A stretch of DNA of 29,190 bases from a virus: positions 1 to 29,190 of the IMG/VR virus record IMGVR_UViG_3300047322_000273. The stretch is one strand, 5' to 3'. A program made the position numbers and the translations under genes. The notes beneath the pieces are model-generated. The model was not told the DNA's origin. It did not search any database and saw only the letters and a list, made by a program, of their open reading frames with translations. This document shows, one piece after another, positions 1 to 4,811 of the stretch; positions within the stretch are counted from its first letter, which is position 1, and the number at the start of each line of letters is the position of its first letter.

Positions 1-279
1 CGTATCCCACTTCCACCCGTACACATGCAGCGTCCAGCCAAGCTTGCGTACTTCCCCTATGTGCTCCGACTCGGCTATCTTCTTCACCCGCGCCGGAACG
101 TTGCTCCAACTGGTCGGCTGCAAGCCGATTACTTCACCGTCCTTTATCGCGATCTGGTCGAGAATTCCGAACAGGTCGACTCGGATTCGTGCGCCAGGTA
201 TCCAGCGCTCGACGGTCCAGACTAGCCAGCCCTGCTCTTTCAGCAGTTCCGCGGTCAGAGCTGAGGGACTACGCTTCAC
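1..279 (-). CDS. Partial PDDEXK-nuclease-like phage protein (3' end outside window)
   Basis: This frame is open from a GTG at 279 to the window edge, giving 93 residues without a stop. The start is supported by GAGG seven bases upstream and by an in-frame TGA two codons before it. It overlaps the end of the upstream gene by 11 bases, which suggests translational coupling. The sequence has an ERW...RVDLFGILD stretch near residues 25-43, then EVIGLQPTS and SNVPARVKKI. That order (Asp in a DLFG motif, then a Gln-x-Thr strand) resembles small PDDEXK/VRR-NUC-like or resolvase-like phage proteins. The usual Lys of the motif is not evident (Pro-Thr instead), so catalysis is uncertain. Its place at the end of the replication operon fits a DNA-processing role. 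The nuclease call is an inference; the reading frame itself is well supported. Confidence 0.6.
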   Translation of the reverse strand, partial: MKRSPSALTAELLKEQGWLVWTVERWIPGARIRVDLFGILDQIAIKDGEVIGLQPTSWSNVPARVKKIAESEHIGEVRKLGWTLHVYGWKWDT

Positions 280-925
280 GCTTCAACCTCGCGTCCTCCA
301 GATGAAGCACTGCGGCTTCCTTGGCATCCATTTGCTCGAATCCGATCAGCGGTTGCGTCGTGCCACCGAGAAGCACCTGTTTCGCGCGCGAGGGATTTCC
401 GATGAGAACTGGTTGAGCCGACTCAAAACCGTTTCTGCTGTTCTGCGCCTCTGCAATCCCGACTAGCACTGGCGGATATGGCGGCGTTTCGTTGCGCATC
501 TTGTAGCCGCGGTATCGGTTCACGAATTCGTTTTTCAGGAAGGGCATGTCGCTTTCGTTCTTTCCGCCGATCTGGACCCATCCGCCCATGTCGAGAATCA
601 CGCGATGAATGATCGGATCGTCGAAAACGACGCTCACATACGTTCCGCGCATCCGGATCGCAGCATCGACCTTCGACCAAGCGACCAATCCGGAATCCTG
701 TGTCGATCCTTGCAGCATCTTCACGATGTCAGCTGGCTTCGGCATGAACTGACCGTTGTCCGGATTGACGCAGTGCTTGTTCAACGCATCGGCAACCGCC
801 TTGAAATCGAACGGCTGCATTGCCTGGAGCCATACGCCAGCTGCAAAGCGTGAGAAGTCTTGCCGGTAGAAGGCGTACACGTCGCCAATCAAGGCGATGA
901 AGTTTTCGTTTTCAGATGGCTGCAT
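269..925 (-). CDS. DUF6475-like protein of the phage replication operon
   Basis: A 218-residue soluble protein that starts at ATG 925, with AGGA eight bases upstream, and overlaps the preceding replication gene by 14 bases. The N-terminus (ENENFIALIGDVYAFYR, then FDFKAVADALNKH, GQFMPKPADIVKML) and the middle (VVFDDPIIHRVILDMGGW) match the proteins I recall as DUF6475 in Burkholderia-type prophages. Family function is not established. Its fixed position just after an initiator-like gene, and its helical N-terminal domain that reads like helicase-loader or primase-helper domains, suggest a replication partner; that is an inference. No enzyme motif, signal peptide or membrane segment is visible. 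The last 50 residues are less ordered and Gln/Ala-rich. Confidence 0.75.
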   Translation of the reverse strand: MQPSENENFIALIGDVYAFYRQDFSRFAAGVWLQAMQPFDFKAVADALNKHCVNPDNGQFMPKPADIVKMLQGSTQDSGLVAWSKVDAAIRMRGTYVSVVFDDPIIHRVILDMGGWVQIGGKNESDMPFLKNEFVNRYRGYKMRNETPPYPPVLVGIAEAQNSRNGFESAQPVLIGNPSRAKQVLLGGTTQPLIGFEQMDAKEAAVLHLEDARLKREA

Positions 926-1808
926 GGCGAAGTTCCTGTGCGAATTCCATAGCGATCTTTCGGTTTTGTCGTTCGAGTGCTTCTTGGCGATTCAGCGGAA
1001 CGACTCCACCGCCACCACTACGAGCACCACCCTTGTCCAGCCATGCCGCATCGAATCCACCCCATCCCCGCGTGCAGCAAGTCCGCAGAGCCTGATCCAT
1101 CGTCATTCCAGCCTTTCCGGCTTCCAGCAAGACGCCTTCAAAGGACGTTGCTGTCGGAGCAAGGTTCTTTTTCTTGCGAAGCGAAAGCCAGTCTTCAGCA
1201 ACCTTGTCGTCGACGCCCATCGATACGAGATGCGCTTGCGCATCGAAGCGCGGAGCGCGCGGTGCTTTAGTTTTTGGTTCTTCTTTCTTCTCTTTCTCTT
1301 CTCTTCTCTTCTCTTCTCTAGGCGTTACAGTAACGTCACGCGTTACGTCACCAACTTCGTCACTTTTTGCCTTCTGGCGCTCTCTAAACCGAGCCTGTCT
1401 AAGAGCGGCTTTTGTCTTGGCAGAAGACTCAGGATCTACGTTGTAGTCCTCAAAGAACCTAGGAAAGACAACACCTGATTCCGTTTCCACCACCCATCCA
1501 ACTGACACCATCGCCTCACCGAAACCGGGCAAATCTGCGATGTCATCTAAGACAGAAGTTGTCACGCCGTTACACACTAAATCGTCACCGTCACACTTGC
1601 CGCGTAACCGCATAACGCCCCATAACGATACGAGTGCGCCCACAGTAACGTTACGCATAACGTTACGCGTAACGGTCATGCTGCGTTGACAGTGTTGGTC
1701 CACATATCGAGCAAGATCGCCGTCCGGGTTCATCAGCAGATCAGCAATCACACAAACTTTCGGATCTCGATAAAGGTCCGTGCGCATCTTGATCCAATCG
1801 TTCGCCAT
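912..1808 (-). CDS. Phage replication initiator-like protein (lambda O-like organisation)
   Basis: 298 residues, from ATG 1808 with GGGAG five bases upstream. The N-terminus (DWIKMRTDLYRDPKVCVIADLL) is typical of phage initiator proteins of the replication-protein-O/DnaD-like type, which carry a winged-helix domain in about the first 130 residues. Residues about 140-175 are a charged linker (REEKRREEKEKKEE) and the C-terminal third is a second helical domain followed by a Gly-rich tail. It should recognise the phage origin and recruit the helicase. As in lambda O, an iteron-like repeat cluster lies inside the gene: VTRNVMRNVTV is encoded by 11-bp DNA repeats with a 12-bp period. It is followed at once by the DUF6475-like gene. 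The exact family is uncertain; a replication role is likely from sequence style and context. Confidence 0.7.
   Translation of the reverse strand: MANDWIKMRTDLYRDPKVCVIADLLMNPDGDLARYVDQHCQRSMTVTRNVMRNVTVGALVSLWGVMRLRGKCDGDDLVCNGVTTSVLDDIADLPGFGEAMVSVGWVVETESGVVFPRFFEDYNVDPESSAKTKAALRQARFRERQKAKSDEVGDVTRDVTVTPREEKRREEKEKKEEPKTKAPRAPRFDAQAHLVSMGVDDKVAEDWLSLRKKKNLAPTATSFEGVLLEAGKAGMTMDQALRTCCTRGWGGFDAAWLDKGGARSGGGGVVPLNRQEALERQNRKIAMEFAQELRHAAI
1296..1319. repeat. Pentanucleotide tract (CTCTT)x4 plus CTCT in the replication gene
   Basis: A perfect 5-bp tandem repeat of 24 bases lies in the coding sequence for the charged linker of the replication protein. A change of one unit would shift the frame. 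It is part of a longer pure pyrimidine run on the plus strand (purine on the coding strand). Confidence 0.85.
1323..1680. other. Candidate replication origin: GTTACG iteron-like repeats inside the replication gene
   Basis: TAACGTTACGC occurs at 1646-1656 and exactly again at 1658-1668, followed by TAACG at 1670-1674. Related CGTTAC/GTAACG units lie at 1323-1347 (three units alternating in orientation), near 1568, and around 1601-1627. The 12-bp period corresponds to four codons, so protein constraint alone does not demand identical bases. A pyrimidine-rich tract (1285-1319) flanks the cluster. Iterons inside an initiator gene followed by an asymmetric strand tract is the plan of lambda ori. 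Function is inferred. Confidence 0.45.
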
Positions 1809-1810
1809 GA

Positions 1811-2023
1811 CTACTCCCTGCCCTTTTTTTCATCTAGAAGAGTCCCTCGGTGGGACGCCTCAAATTCAGCAACTATCGGATGAAGCACCCCAAAGGCCGA
1901 GCGCATCACGTGATACCCAATCAGTACAGCAAGAGGAATCCCCGTTTTTACCGCCAGTGCTACCAATTCCCCTGCTTCTGGCACCGGCAACTCTGCTGCC
2001 AGGTGGGTATTACCGACTTTCAT
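1811..2023 (-). CDS. Small protein of unknown function, possible membrane association
   Basis: 70 residues, starting at ATG 2023 in an ATGA overlap with the stop of the preceding gene, so probably translated by coupling. It ends two bases before the start of the replication gene. The middle (about residues 19-52, LVALAVKTGIPLAVLIGYHVM...) is hydrophobic enough for one membrane-associated helix but has charged or polar breaks, so a soluble helical protein is also possible. The C-terminus is charged (DEKKGRE). I do not recognise a family. The position between the Cro-like and replication genes is where lambdoid phages keep delayed-early regulators, but no HTH is visible. Confidence 0.65.
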   Translation of the reverse strand: MKVGNTHLAAELPVPEAGELVALAVKTGIPLAVLIGYHVMRSAFGVLHPIVAEFEASHRGTLLDEKKGRE

Positions 2024-2244
2024 ATCGCCACCGTTACCCCCGCTTGGGCCAGCTCGACACTGACGGCCAGAAGATTTGCCGGCAAAGTGCCTACAGTCCC
2101 AAACAAAAAAAGCTTCAAGATGCGAGCGACTGCTTCTGAATCGTTGTCCACGCCGTTCAATGTTTTGTAGGCCTGGATTCCCGCGTACAAGCTGTCGTCC
2201 ACACGCGTTTTGATTTCCGTCCGAAACTGCGCACGTCTAGCCAT
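2020..2244 (-). CDS. Small putative ribbon-helix-helix-like DNA-binding protein
   Basis: 74 residues, from ATG 2244 with GAGGT upstream. The first 45 residues (FRTEIKTRVDDSLYAGIQAYKTLNG...DSEAVARILKLFLFG) have the order expected of a ribbon-helix-helix fold: a short basic beta strand, a helix, a turn and a second helix. The C-terminal 25 residues are hydrophobic and small (LPANLLAVSVELAQAGVTVAI), which is odd for Arc/CopG proteins and could be an oligomerisation helix. Its stop overlaps the next start (ATGA). Being the first gene after cro, it could be a delayed-early regulator. The RHH call is tentative; the gene itself is supported by its start site, coupling and lack of a competing frame. 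Confidence 0.6.
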   Translation of the reverse strand: MARRAQFRTEIKTRVDDSLYAGIQAYKTLNGVDNDSEAVARILKLFLFGTVGTLPANLLAVSVELAQAGVTVAI

Positions 2245-2318
2245 AGCTACCTCATGAAGATGAATCCTCGTAACCGTTTTGGCCGTAACCGCGATCTATG
2301 CCGCAGCTTGTTTCGGTT

Positions 2319-2552
2319 TCACGCTGCTACACGATCCGCCGTCTTGAGTTCTGGCCAAAGATCAGCCCAGTCATCCGGGCGCATCTCTTGGCGCGTGACA
2401 CCGCCGCCAGTCGCTTCCTCGATCTGCACGCAGCGTTTCGGCGAAATCGTTCCAGTGCTCATCTGCGAGAGGTACGACAGCGAAACGCCGATAGAAGCGG
2501 CGAGCCGGCTGGCGTTTCCACGCTCGCTTTTGATGAATGTCTGAAGGTCCAC
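2319..2552 (-). CDS. Cro-like regulator (YdaS-type HTH)
   Basis: 77 residues starting at GTG 2552, with AGGG six bases upstream. Residues about 12-35 (NASRLAASIGVSLSYLSQMSTG) form a helix-turn-helix, followed by the YdaS/Cro-style segment TISPKRCVQIEEATGGGVTRQEM and a Pro/Trp-rich tail (RPDDWADLWPEL) that is characteristic of this group. It should bind the operators between itself and the divergent repressor gene, and start the lytic programme by blocking repressor synthesis. It is the first gene of the minus-strand replication operon, driven by the promoter at 2586-2614. The assignment is firm at family level. Confidence 0.88.
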   Translation of the reverse strand: MDLQTFIKSERGNASRLAASIGVSLSYLSQMSTGTISPKRCVQIEEATGGGVTRQEMRPDDWADLWPELKTADRVAA

Positions 2553-2585
2553 GGTTTGCCCTGTAAATGTTTGACCACAGGACCC

Positions 2586-2605
2586 AGTTTAGTGCCTTCT
2601 AAACT
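2586..2605. promoter_or_regulatory. Operator 1 for the CI/Cro-like proteins
   Basis: The 20-bp dyad AGTTTAGTGCCTTCTAAACT has perfect 7-bp arms (AGTTTAG/CTAAACT) around a 6-bp centre. It covers the -10 region of the cro promoter. Two 16-of-20 relatives occur at 2624-2643 and 3317-3336, which marks it as a protein-binding site and not a chance palindrome. Confidence 0.75.
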
Positions 2606-2614
2606 CAGTGTCAA
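2586..2614 (-). promoter_or_regulatory. Promoter of the cro/replication operon (pR-like)
   Basis: On the minus strand there is a perfect -35 TTGACA (2614-2609), a 17-bp spacer and a -10 TAAACT (2591-2586). The predicted start is near 2579, leaving a leader of about 27 bases before the GTG of the Cro-like gene. The -10 box and the spacer lie inside an operator dyad, so a bound repressor would exclude RNA polymerase. Confidence 0.8.
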
Positions 2615-2623
2615 GTGATTACT

Positions 2624-2643
2624 AATTTATAAAACACTAAACT
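2624..2643. promoter_or_regulatory. Operator 2, next to the repressor gene start
   Basis: Read on the minus strand this 20-mer (AGTTTAGTGTTTTATAAATT plus one base of offset at its weak end) matches operator 1 at 16 positions, with one perfect arm. Its centre is 38 bp from operator 1. It covers the AT-rich segment (TTTATAAA) that is the only -10-like sequence for the repressor gene, so it probably controls repressor synthesis. No good -35 box is visible for that promoter. Confidence 0.6.
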
Positions 2644-2649
2644 GCGATC

Positions 2650-3096
2650 ATGGACATCCAAGACATTCGCCGCGCGAACCTAGCGCGCTGGCTAGAGACA
2701 CATTCGGTCCCGCCGAAAGAGAAGAGCCTGTTCTCACAACTCAAAGGAACGGGGTCATTTGGCGAGCGCGTGGCGCGTCGCTTAGAGAAAGATTACGGAA
2801 TGGGTGTTGGATTTCTCGACACCGGCACCCCCGCCGATTCATCGAACAGAGGCCAAAATCCCCCTCTTTCCGCCGAAGCGGAACGGCTGATTCAGTGCGT
2901 CGCGCGTCTAGACAAGGCCGGTAAGGAAGCACGCAAAACGTTTGCTTACACTCTCGGCATTTTGGAAATTGTCGAAAGATTGGGATTAGTACATGATGCC
3001 GATGTGGTGGCCGAGCTTGCAGAACATGAGGAGCTGCTGGCACTCCACGCCGAGCCATCTAGGGTCTTAAAACATGCGTCCCGCAAGCACAAATGA
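2650..3096 (+). CDS. CI-like repressor without a LexA/S24 peptidase domain
   Basis: 148 residues, from ATG 2650. No Shine-Dalgarno sequence is visible in front of it; with a -10-like TATAAA at 2628-2633 the mRNA could be almost leaderless, as for lambda cI. Residues 1-55 (DIRRANLARWLET...LFSQLKGTGSFGERVARRLEKDYGMGVGFLD) match the DNA-binding domain of CI-type phage repressors. Residues 75-148 are helical and Glu/Leu-rich and contain no S24 Ala-Gly cleavage site or Ser-Lys dyad. It should hold both outward promoters off through the 20-bp operators. Induction by RecA-stimulated self-cleavage is not expected from this sequence. It is divergent from cro. Confidence 0.82.
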   Translation: MDIQDIRRANLARWLETHSVPPKEKSLFSQLKGTGSFGERVARRLEKDYGMGVGFLDTGTPADSSNRGQNPPLSAEAERLIQCVARLDKAGKEARKTFAYTLGILEIVERLGLVHDADVVAELAEHEELLALHAEPSRVLKHASRKHK

Positions 3097-3253
3097 AAAA
3101 ACCATCGTCAGCATGGATCTTTACCGGCAGCGCCGATCGGCCACCGCCGCGCCTAAACTGCAGGAGCCACCTGAGCCGGCCGATGAAGCGCTAAGCGAAA
3201 TCGCCAGATACCTTCTAATGGCCGTCCGCGTCATCACGTCCCGGCATCACTAA
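3074..3253 (+). CDS. Small hypothetical protein overlapping the end of the repressor gene
   Basis: 59 codons from ATG 3074 (AGGG nine bases upstream), overlapping the repressor gene by 23 bases; an internal ATG at 3113 would give 46 residues. The N-terminal half is basic and Pro-rich, the C-terminal part (EALSEIARYLLMAVRVITS) an amphipathic helix. It ends just before a strong terminator, so it shares the repressor transcript. I do not recognise a family. It might act in the immunity circuit because it is co-expressed in the lysogen; that is an inference from position only. Confidence 0.5.
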   Translation: MRPASTNEKTIVSMDLYRQRRSATAAPKLQEPPEPADEALSEIARYLLMAVRVITSRHH

Positions 3254-3261
3254 ATTCCCCT

Positions 3262-3285
3262 CCCCGATTCGTCGGGGATTTTTTT
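3262..3285 (+). terminator. Rho-independent terminator of the repressor transcript
   Basis: The 6-bp stem CCCCGA/TCGGGG with a stable TTCG tetraloop is followed by ATTTTTTT. It lies nine bases after the stop codon of the small gene behind the repressor. It insulates the repressor transcript from the early promoter that follows. Confidence 0.92.
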
Positions 3286-3307
3286 CGCCAAAAAGTTTAG
3301 TTTTCGC

Positions 3308-3336
3308 TTGACACCGGGTTTAGTGTTTTCTACACT
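3308..3336 (+). promoter_or_regulatory. Promoter of the plus-strand early operon (pL-like)
   Basis: Perfect -35 TTGACA (3308-3313), 17-bp spacer, -10 TACACT (3331-3336). The spacer length matches that of the cro promoter, and both share TTGACAC followed by GTTTAG. It should drive the genes from 3529 onward after a leader of about 185 bases. Confidence 0.82.
3317..3336. promoter_or_regulatory. Operator 3 overlapping the early promoter, with an upstream half-site
   Basis: GGTTTAGTGTTTTCTACACT matches operator 1 at 16 of 20 positions and covers the spacer and -10 box of the early promoter. A perfect single arm, AGTTTAG, lies at 3294-3300, just upstream of the -35 box. The centre is about 730 bp from operator 1, with the repressor gene between them, so DNA looping is possible. 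Confidence 0.7.
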
Positions 3337-3388
3337 GCGTACATGCACTGAAACAAACAACAGCGCATCGGATAGCCGGCCAACGTGA

Positions 3389-3426
3389 GGTCGGAATGTC
3401 TAGCCAGAACTGCAATCTGGCCGACC
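3389..3426 (+). other. Hairpin in the early-operon leader; otherwise the 3337-3528 leader is empty
   Basis: GGTCGG (3389-3394) pairs with CCGACC (3421-3426), and an inner stem CCAGA (3404-3408)/TCTGG (3416-3420) stacks on it, leaving a one-sided bulge. The 192-base leader codes for nothing convincing: the only starts give peptides of 11 or 37 residues. The structure could be an RNA control element such as an antitermination or attenuation site, but no antiterminator gene is visible in the window. Confidence 0.35.
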
Positions 3427-3528
3427 GGTAGACCTGGCGAAATCGGAGCCAGCGACGCGACAGAGCCGATGAGTCTTACTAGCTCGCATTCGGGGTGAGT
3501 GCTAGCCACTAAGACGATGGAGACTGAA

Positions 3529-3732
3529 ATGAACCTGATTCGCATCCGTGCAGCAAACCTCAGCCGCGCTCAAACGATCGCCCAAGCAATGGGCCTTCTG
3601 ATTGACGAGGTCTACGGCGACAAGAGCAAAGAGCATGTAAACGTCGCAGCACGCAAGAGCGGCAGCCGCGGCAACCATGAACCGCGCTGGACCGACGAGC
3701 AGCGCAACGAATTCGCTAACTGGAAGCTTTAA
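3529..3732 (+). CDS. First gene of the early operon, small hypothetical protein
   Basis: 67 residues from ATG 3529, chosen over upstream in-frame starts because GGAG lies six bases before it. The protein has a short helical N-terminal part (RAANLSRAQTIAQAMGLLIDEVYG) and a basic, Ser/Arg-rich centre followed by RWTDEQRNEFANWKL. No known family is recognised. It has no cysteine, signal peptide or membrane segment. It is followed after ten bases by the next gene, and its product is expected to be among the first made on induction. A nucleic-acid contact is possible from the basic composition but is a guess. Confidence 0.65.
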   Translation: MNLIRIRAANLSRAQTIAQAMGLLIDEVYGDKSKEHVNVAARKSGSRGNHEPRWTDEQRNEFANWKL

Positions 3733-3742
3733 GGAGACGGAA

Positions 3743-3883
3743 ATGTCTGCGCTTGCTGAAGATCTGATCGAACTGAAGCGCCTTGCACAGGGTGGCATGG
3801 GCGCTTTGACCGAAAAACTGTTGCACGAAGTGGCCGCGCGAATCATCGCGGCTGGCCTGCGGAACGAAAAGGAGGGATGTTGA
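3743..3883 (+). CDS. 46-residue hypothetical early protein
   Basis: ATG 3743 has a strong AAGGAG six bases upstream, so the short form is preferred over in-frame upstream starts. The product (MSALAEDLIELKRLAQG..., then LTEKLLHEVAARIIAAGLRN) is predicted to be two amphipathic helices and soluble. The stop is followed after one base by the next start. I recognise no family. The early-operon position and tight packing support that it is real. Confidence 0.6.
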   Translation: MSALAEDLIELKRLAQGGMGALTEKLLHEVAARIIAAGLRNEKEGC

Positions 3884-3884
3884 G

Positions 3885-4226
3885 ATGAACGTCACCCCTA
3901 TCGGCGTCACGCAAGTAGGCGAATGGCTCTACGACAAAGAGCTTGCCGAACTTGACCCGCAAGACTCCCGCGACGAGCTGATCGCGTCAATCAAAGACGA
4001 GATGGTCGCCAAACGCAAGGCAGCGATGAGCGACGACGACATCCAGGCGGCGCTTGAGAACTGCACGGCGCGCATGGCTGGAATCGTGCGAGACGCAATG
4101 CAGCGCAAGGATAAAAGCCTGTCGCTCGCAGCGCTCGAAATCATGTTCGATTCTTGGCTGGAATACGACGCCGAGATCGAGGCTATCAAGTCGGTCGAGA
4201 ACTTGGAACGGGAGATGAATAAATGA
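3885..4226 (+). CDS. Helical hypothetical early protein
   Basis: 113 residues starting at ATG 3885, with GGAGGG eight bases upstream. After a short N-terminus (NVTPIGVTQVGEWLYDKEL) the protein is almost wholly alpha-helical and acidic, with several heptad-like Leu/Ile spacings near residues 80-110 (LAALEIMFDSWLEYDAEIEAIKSVENLEREMNK). It has no enzyme motif or membrane segment. Its stop overlaps the next ATG (ATGA). Function unknown; a small protein-binding factor would fit the composition, but nothing in the sequence shows a partner. Confidence 0.7.
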   Translation: MNVTPIGVTQVGEWLYDKELAELDPQDSRDELIASIKDEMVAKRKAAMSDDDIQAALENCTARMAGIVRDAMQRKDKSLSLAALEIMFDSWLEYDAEIEAIKSVENLEREMNK

Positions 4227-4327
4227 GCGCTTTCGAGTTCATTTTCGTGTGGGCGGCCTGCTGCCTTCTGGTTGCAATCTTTATGCGAGGAGCGTTCTTT
4301 GAAGATCGTAACCGAGCAGGACATTAA
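4223..4327 (+). CDS. Tiny single-span membrane protein (34 aa)
   Basis: It starts in an ATGA overlap with the stop of the previous gene. Residues 4-21 (FEFIFVWAACCLLVAIFM) form one hydrophobic span containing two adjacent cysteines, followed by a short charged tail (RGAFFEDRNRAGH). The shape suggests an inner-membrane micropeptide, as used by phages for superinfection exclusion or envelope modulation, but the family is not recognised. It is the first of three consecutive mini-membrane genes. Confidence 0.55.
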   Translation: MSAFEFIFVWAACCLLVAIFMRGAFFEDRNRAGH

Positions 4328-4436
4328 CCGGGCCGTCGCAATGAGCGACTTGTTTCGAGGGATCGTATGTGCAGCAGCAGCCGGGGGCGCTCTTGGCGCG
4401 TGGCTCTGGTTCTGTCTTGGTATTGGCGTGGGGTGA
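4299..4436 (+). CDS. Tiny single-span membrane protein (45 aa), TTG start
   Basis: The frame begins at TTG 4299, with GAGGAG six bases upstream, and overlaps the preceding gene by 29 bases in another frame; a weaker in-frame ATG lies at 4341. A soluble N-terminus (LKIVTEQDINRAVAMSDLFRG) precedes one Gly/Ala-rich hydrophobic span (IVCAAAAGGALGAWLWFCLGIGVG) that runs to the C-terminus. Unknown family. The glycine pattern would allow tight helix packing, so it may oligomerise in the membrane. Confidence 0.5.
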   Translation: MKIVTEQDINRAVAMSDLFRGIVCAAAAGGALGAWLWFCLGIGVG

Positions 4437-4439
4437 AGC

Positions 4440-4565
4440 ATGAAAGAGCTTTTGAAGCTTTGGGCAGTAATCGCGGCTGTAGCACTCGGGTATCTGGTTC
4501 TGTGCGGAATGATTGAAGCAAGGGCGGAGCGGATTCAAAGCTGTAGCGTGGTCCGCTGCGCCTGA
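4440..4565 (+). CDS. Tiny single-span membrane protein (41 aa)
   Basis: ATG 4440 lies three bases after the previous stop, with GGGTG as a weak ribosome site, so it is probably translated by reinitiation. One hydrophobic span (about residues 7-24, LWAVIAAVALGYLVLCGM) follows a basic N-terminus, and the tail carries two cysteines near the end (CSVVRC). Such a tail could sit in the periplasm. The family is not recognised. It closes the trio of mini-membrane genes. Confidence 0.5.
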   Translation: MKELLKLWAVIAAVALGYLVLCGMIEARAERIQSCSVVRCA

Positions 4566-4588
4566 TCGAGATAGCAGGGGGTTGATGG

Positions 4589-4642
4589 ATGAAGGTTGCA
4601 AGCAGCCTTTATTTTTCAGTCTCTTGCGGTCAGTACAACTGA
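4589..4642 (+). CDS. Possible 17-residue leader-type peptide
   Basis: A very short frame (MKVASSLYFSVSCGQYN) begins at ATG 4589, with AGGGGG about eight bases upstream, and ends ten bases before the next gene. The only support is the ribosome site and its fit in an otherwise empty 87-base gap. It could be a leader peptide for coupling to the next gene, or nothing. Confidence 0.2.
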   Translation: MKVASSLYFSVSCGQYN

Positions 4643-4652
4643 CGGGGGATAC

Positions 4653-4811
4653 ATGCACGACGACGACGCCATGCAACAAGCATGGGAGCAGGAATTGGAA
4701 GAATTCCTTGAATGGCAAGAAACATTTGGAGCGAGAAATGGAAACGAAGAAAACGGGGTTGCAACTGCTGCGCGAGCCGTTCCCGGATCATCAGATCAGC
4801 CTTTTGCCTAA
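4653..4811 (+). CDS. Small acidic hypothetical protein upstream of the annealing protein
   Basis: 52 residues from ATG 4653, with GGGGGA a few bases upstream; the in-frame ATG at 4596 lacks a ribosome site. The protein is acidic and Gln/Trp-rich (HDDDAMQQAWEQELEEFLEWQETFG) in its first half and featureless afterwards. It overlaps the start of the next gene by 74 bases in another frame. Such an overlap suggests coupled expression with the recombination gene. No family recognised. Confidence 0.5.
   Translation: MHDDDAMQQAWEQELEEFLEWQETFGARNGNEENGVATAARAVPGSSDQPFA

Noticed and set aside
3371-3487. Leader peptides of 11 or 37 residues in the early leader
   Set aside because: Weak ribosome sites and no protein character; the region is better explained as untranslated leader RNA.
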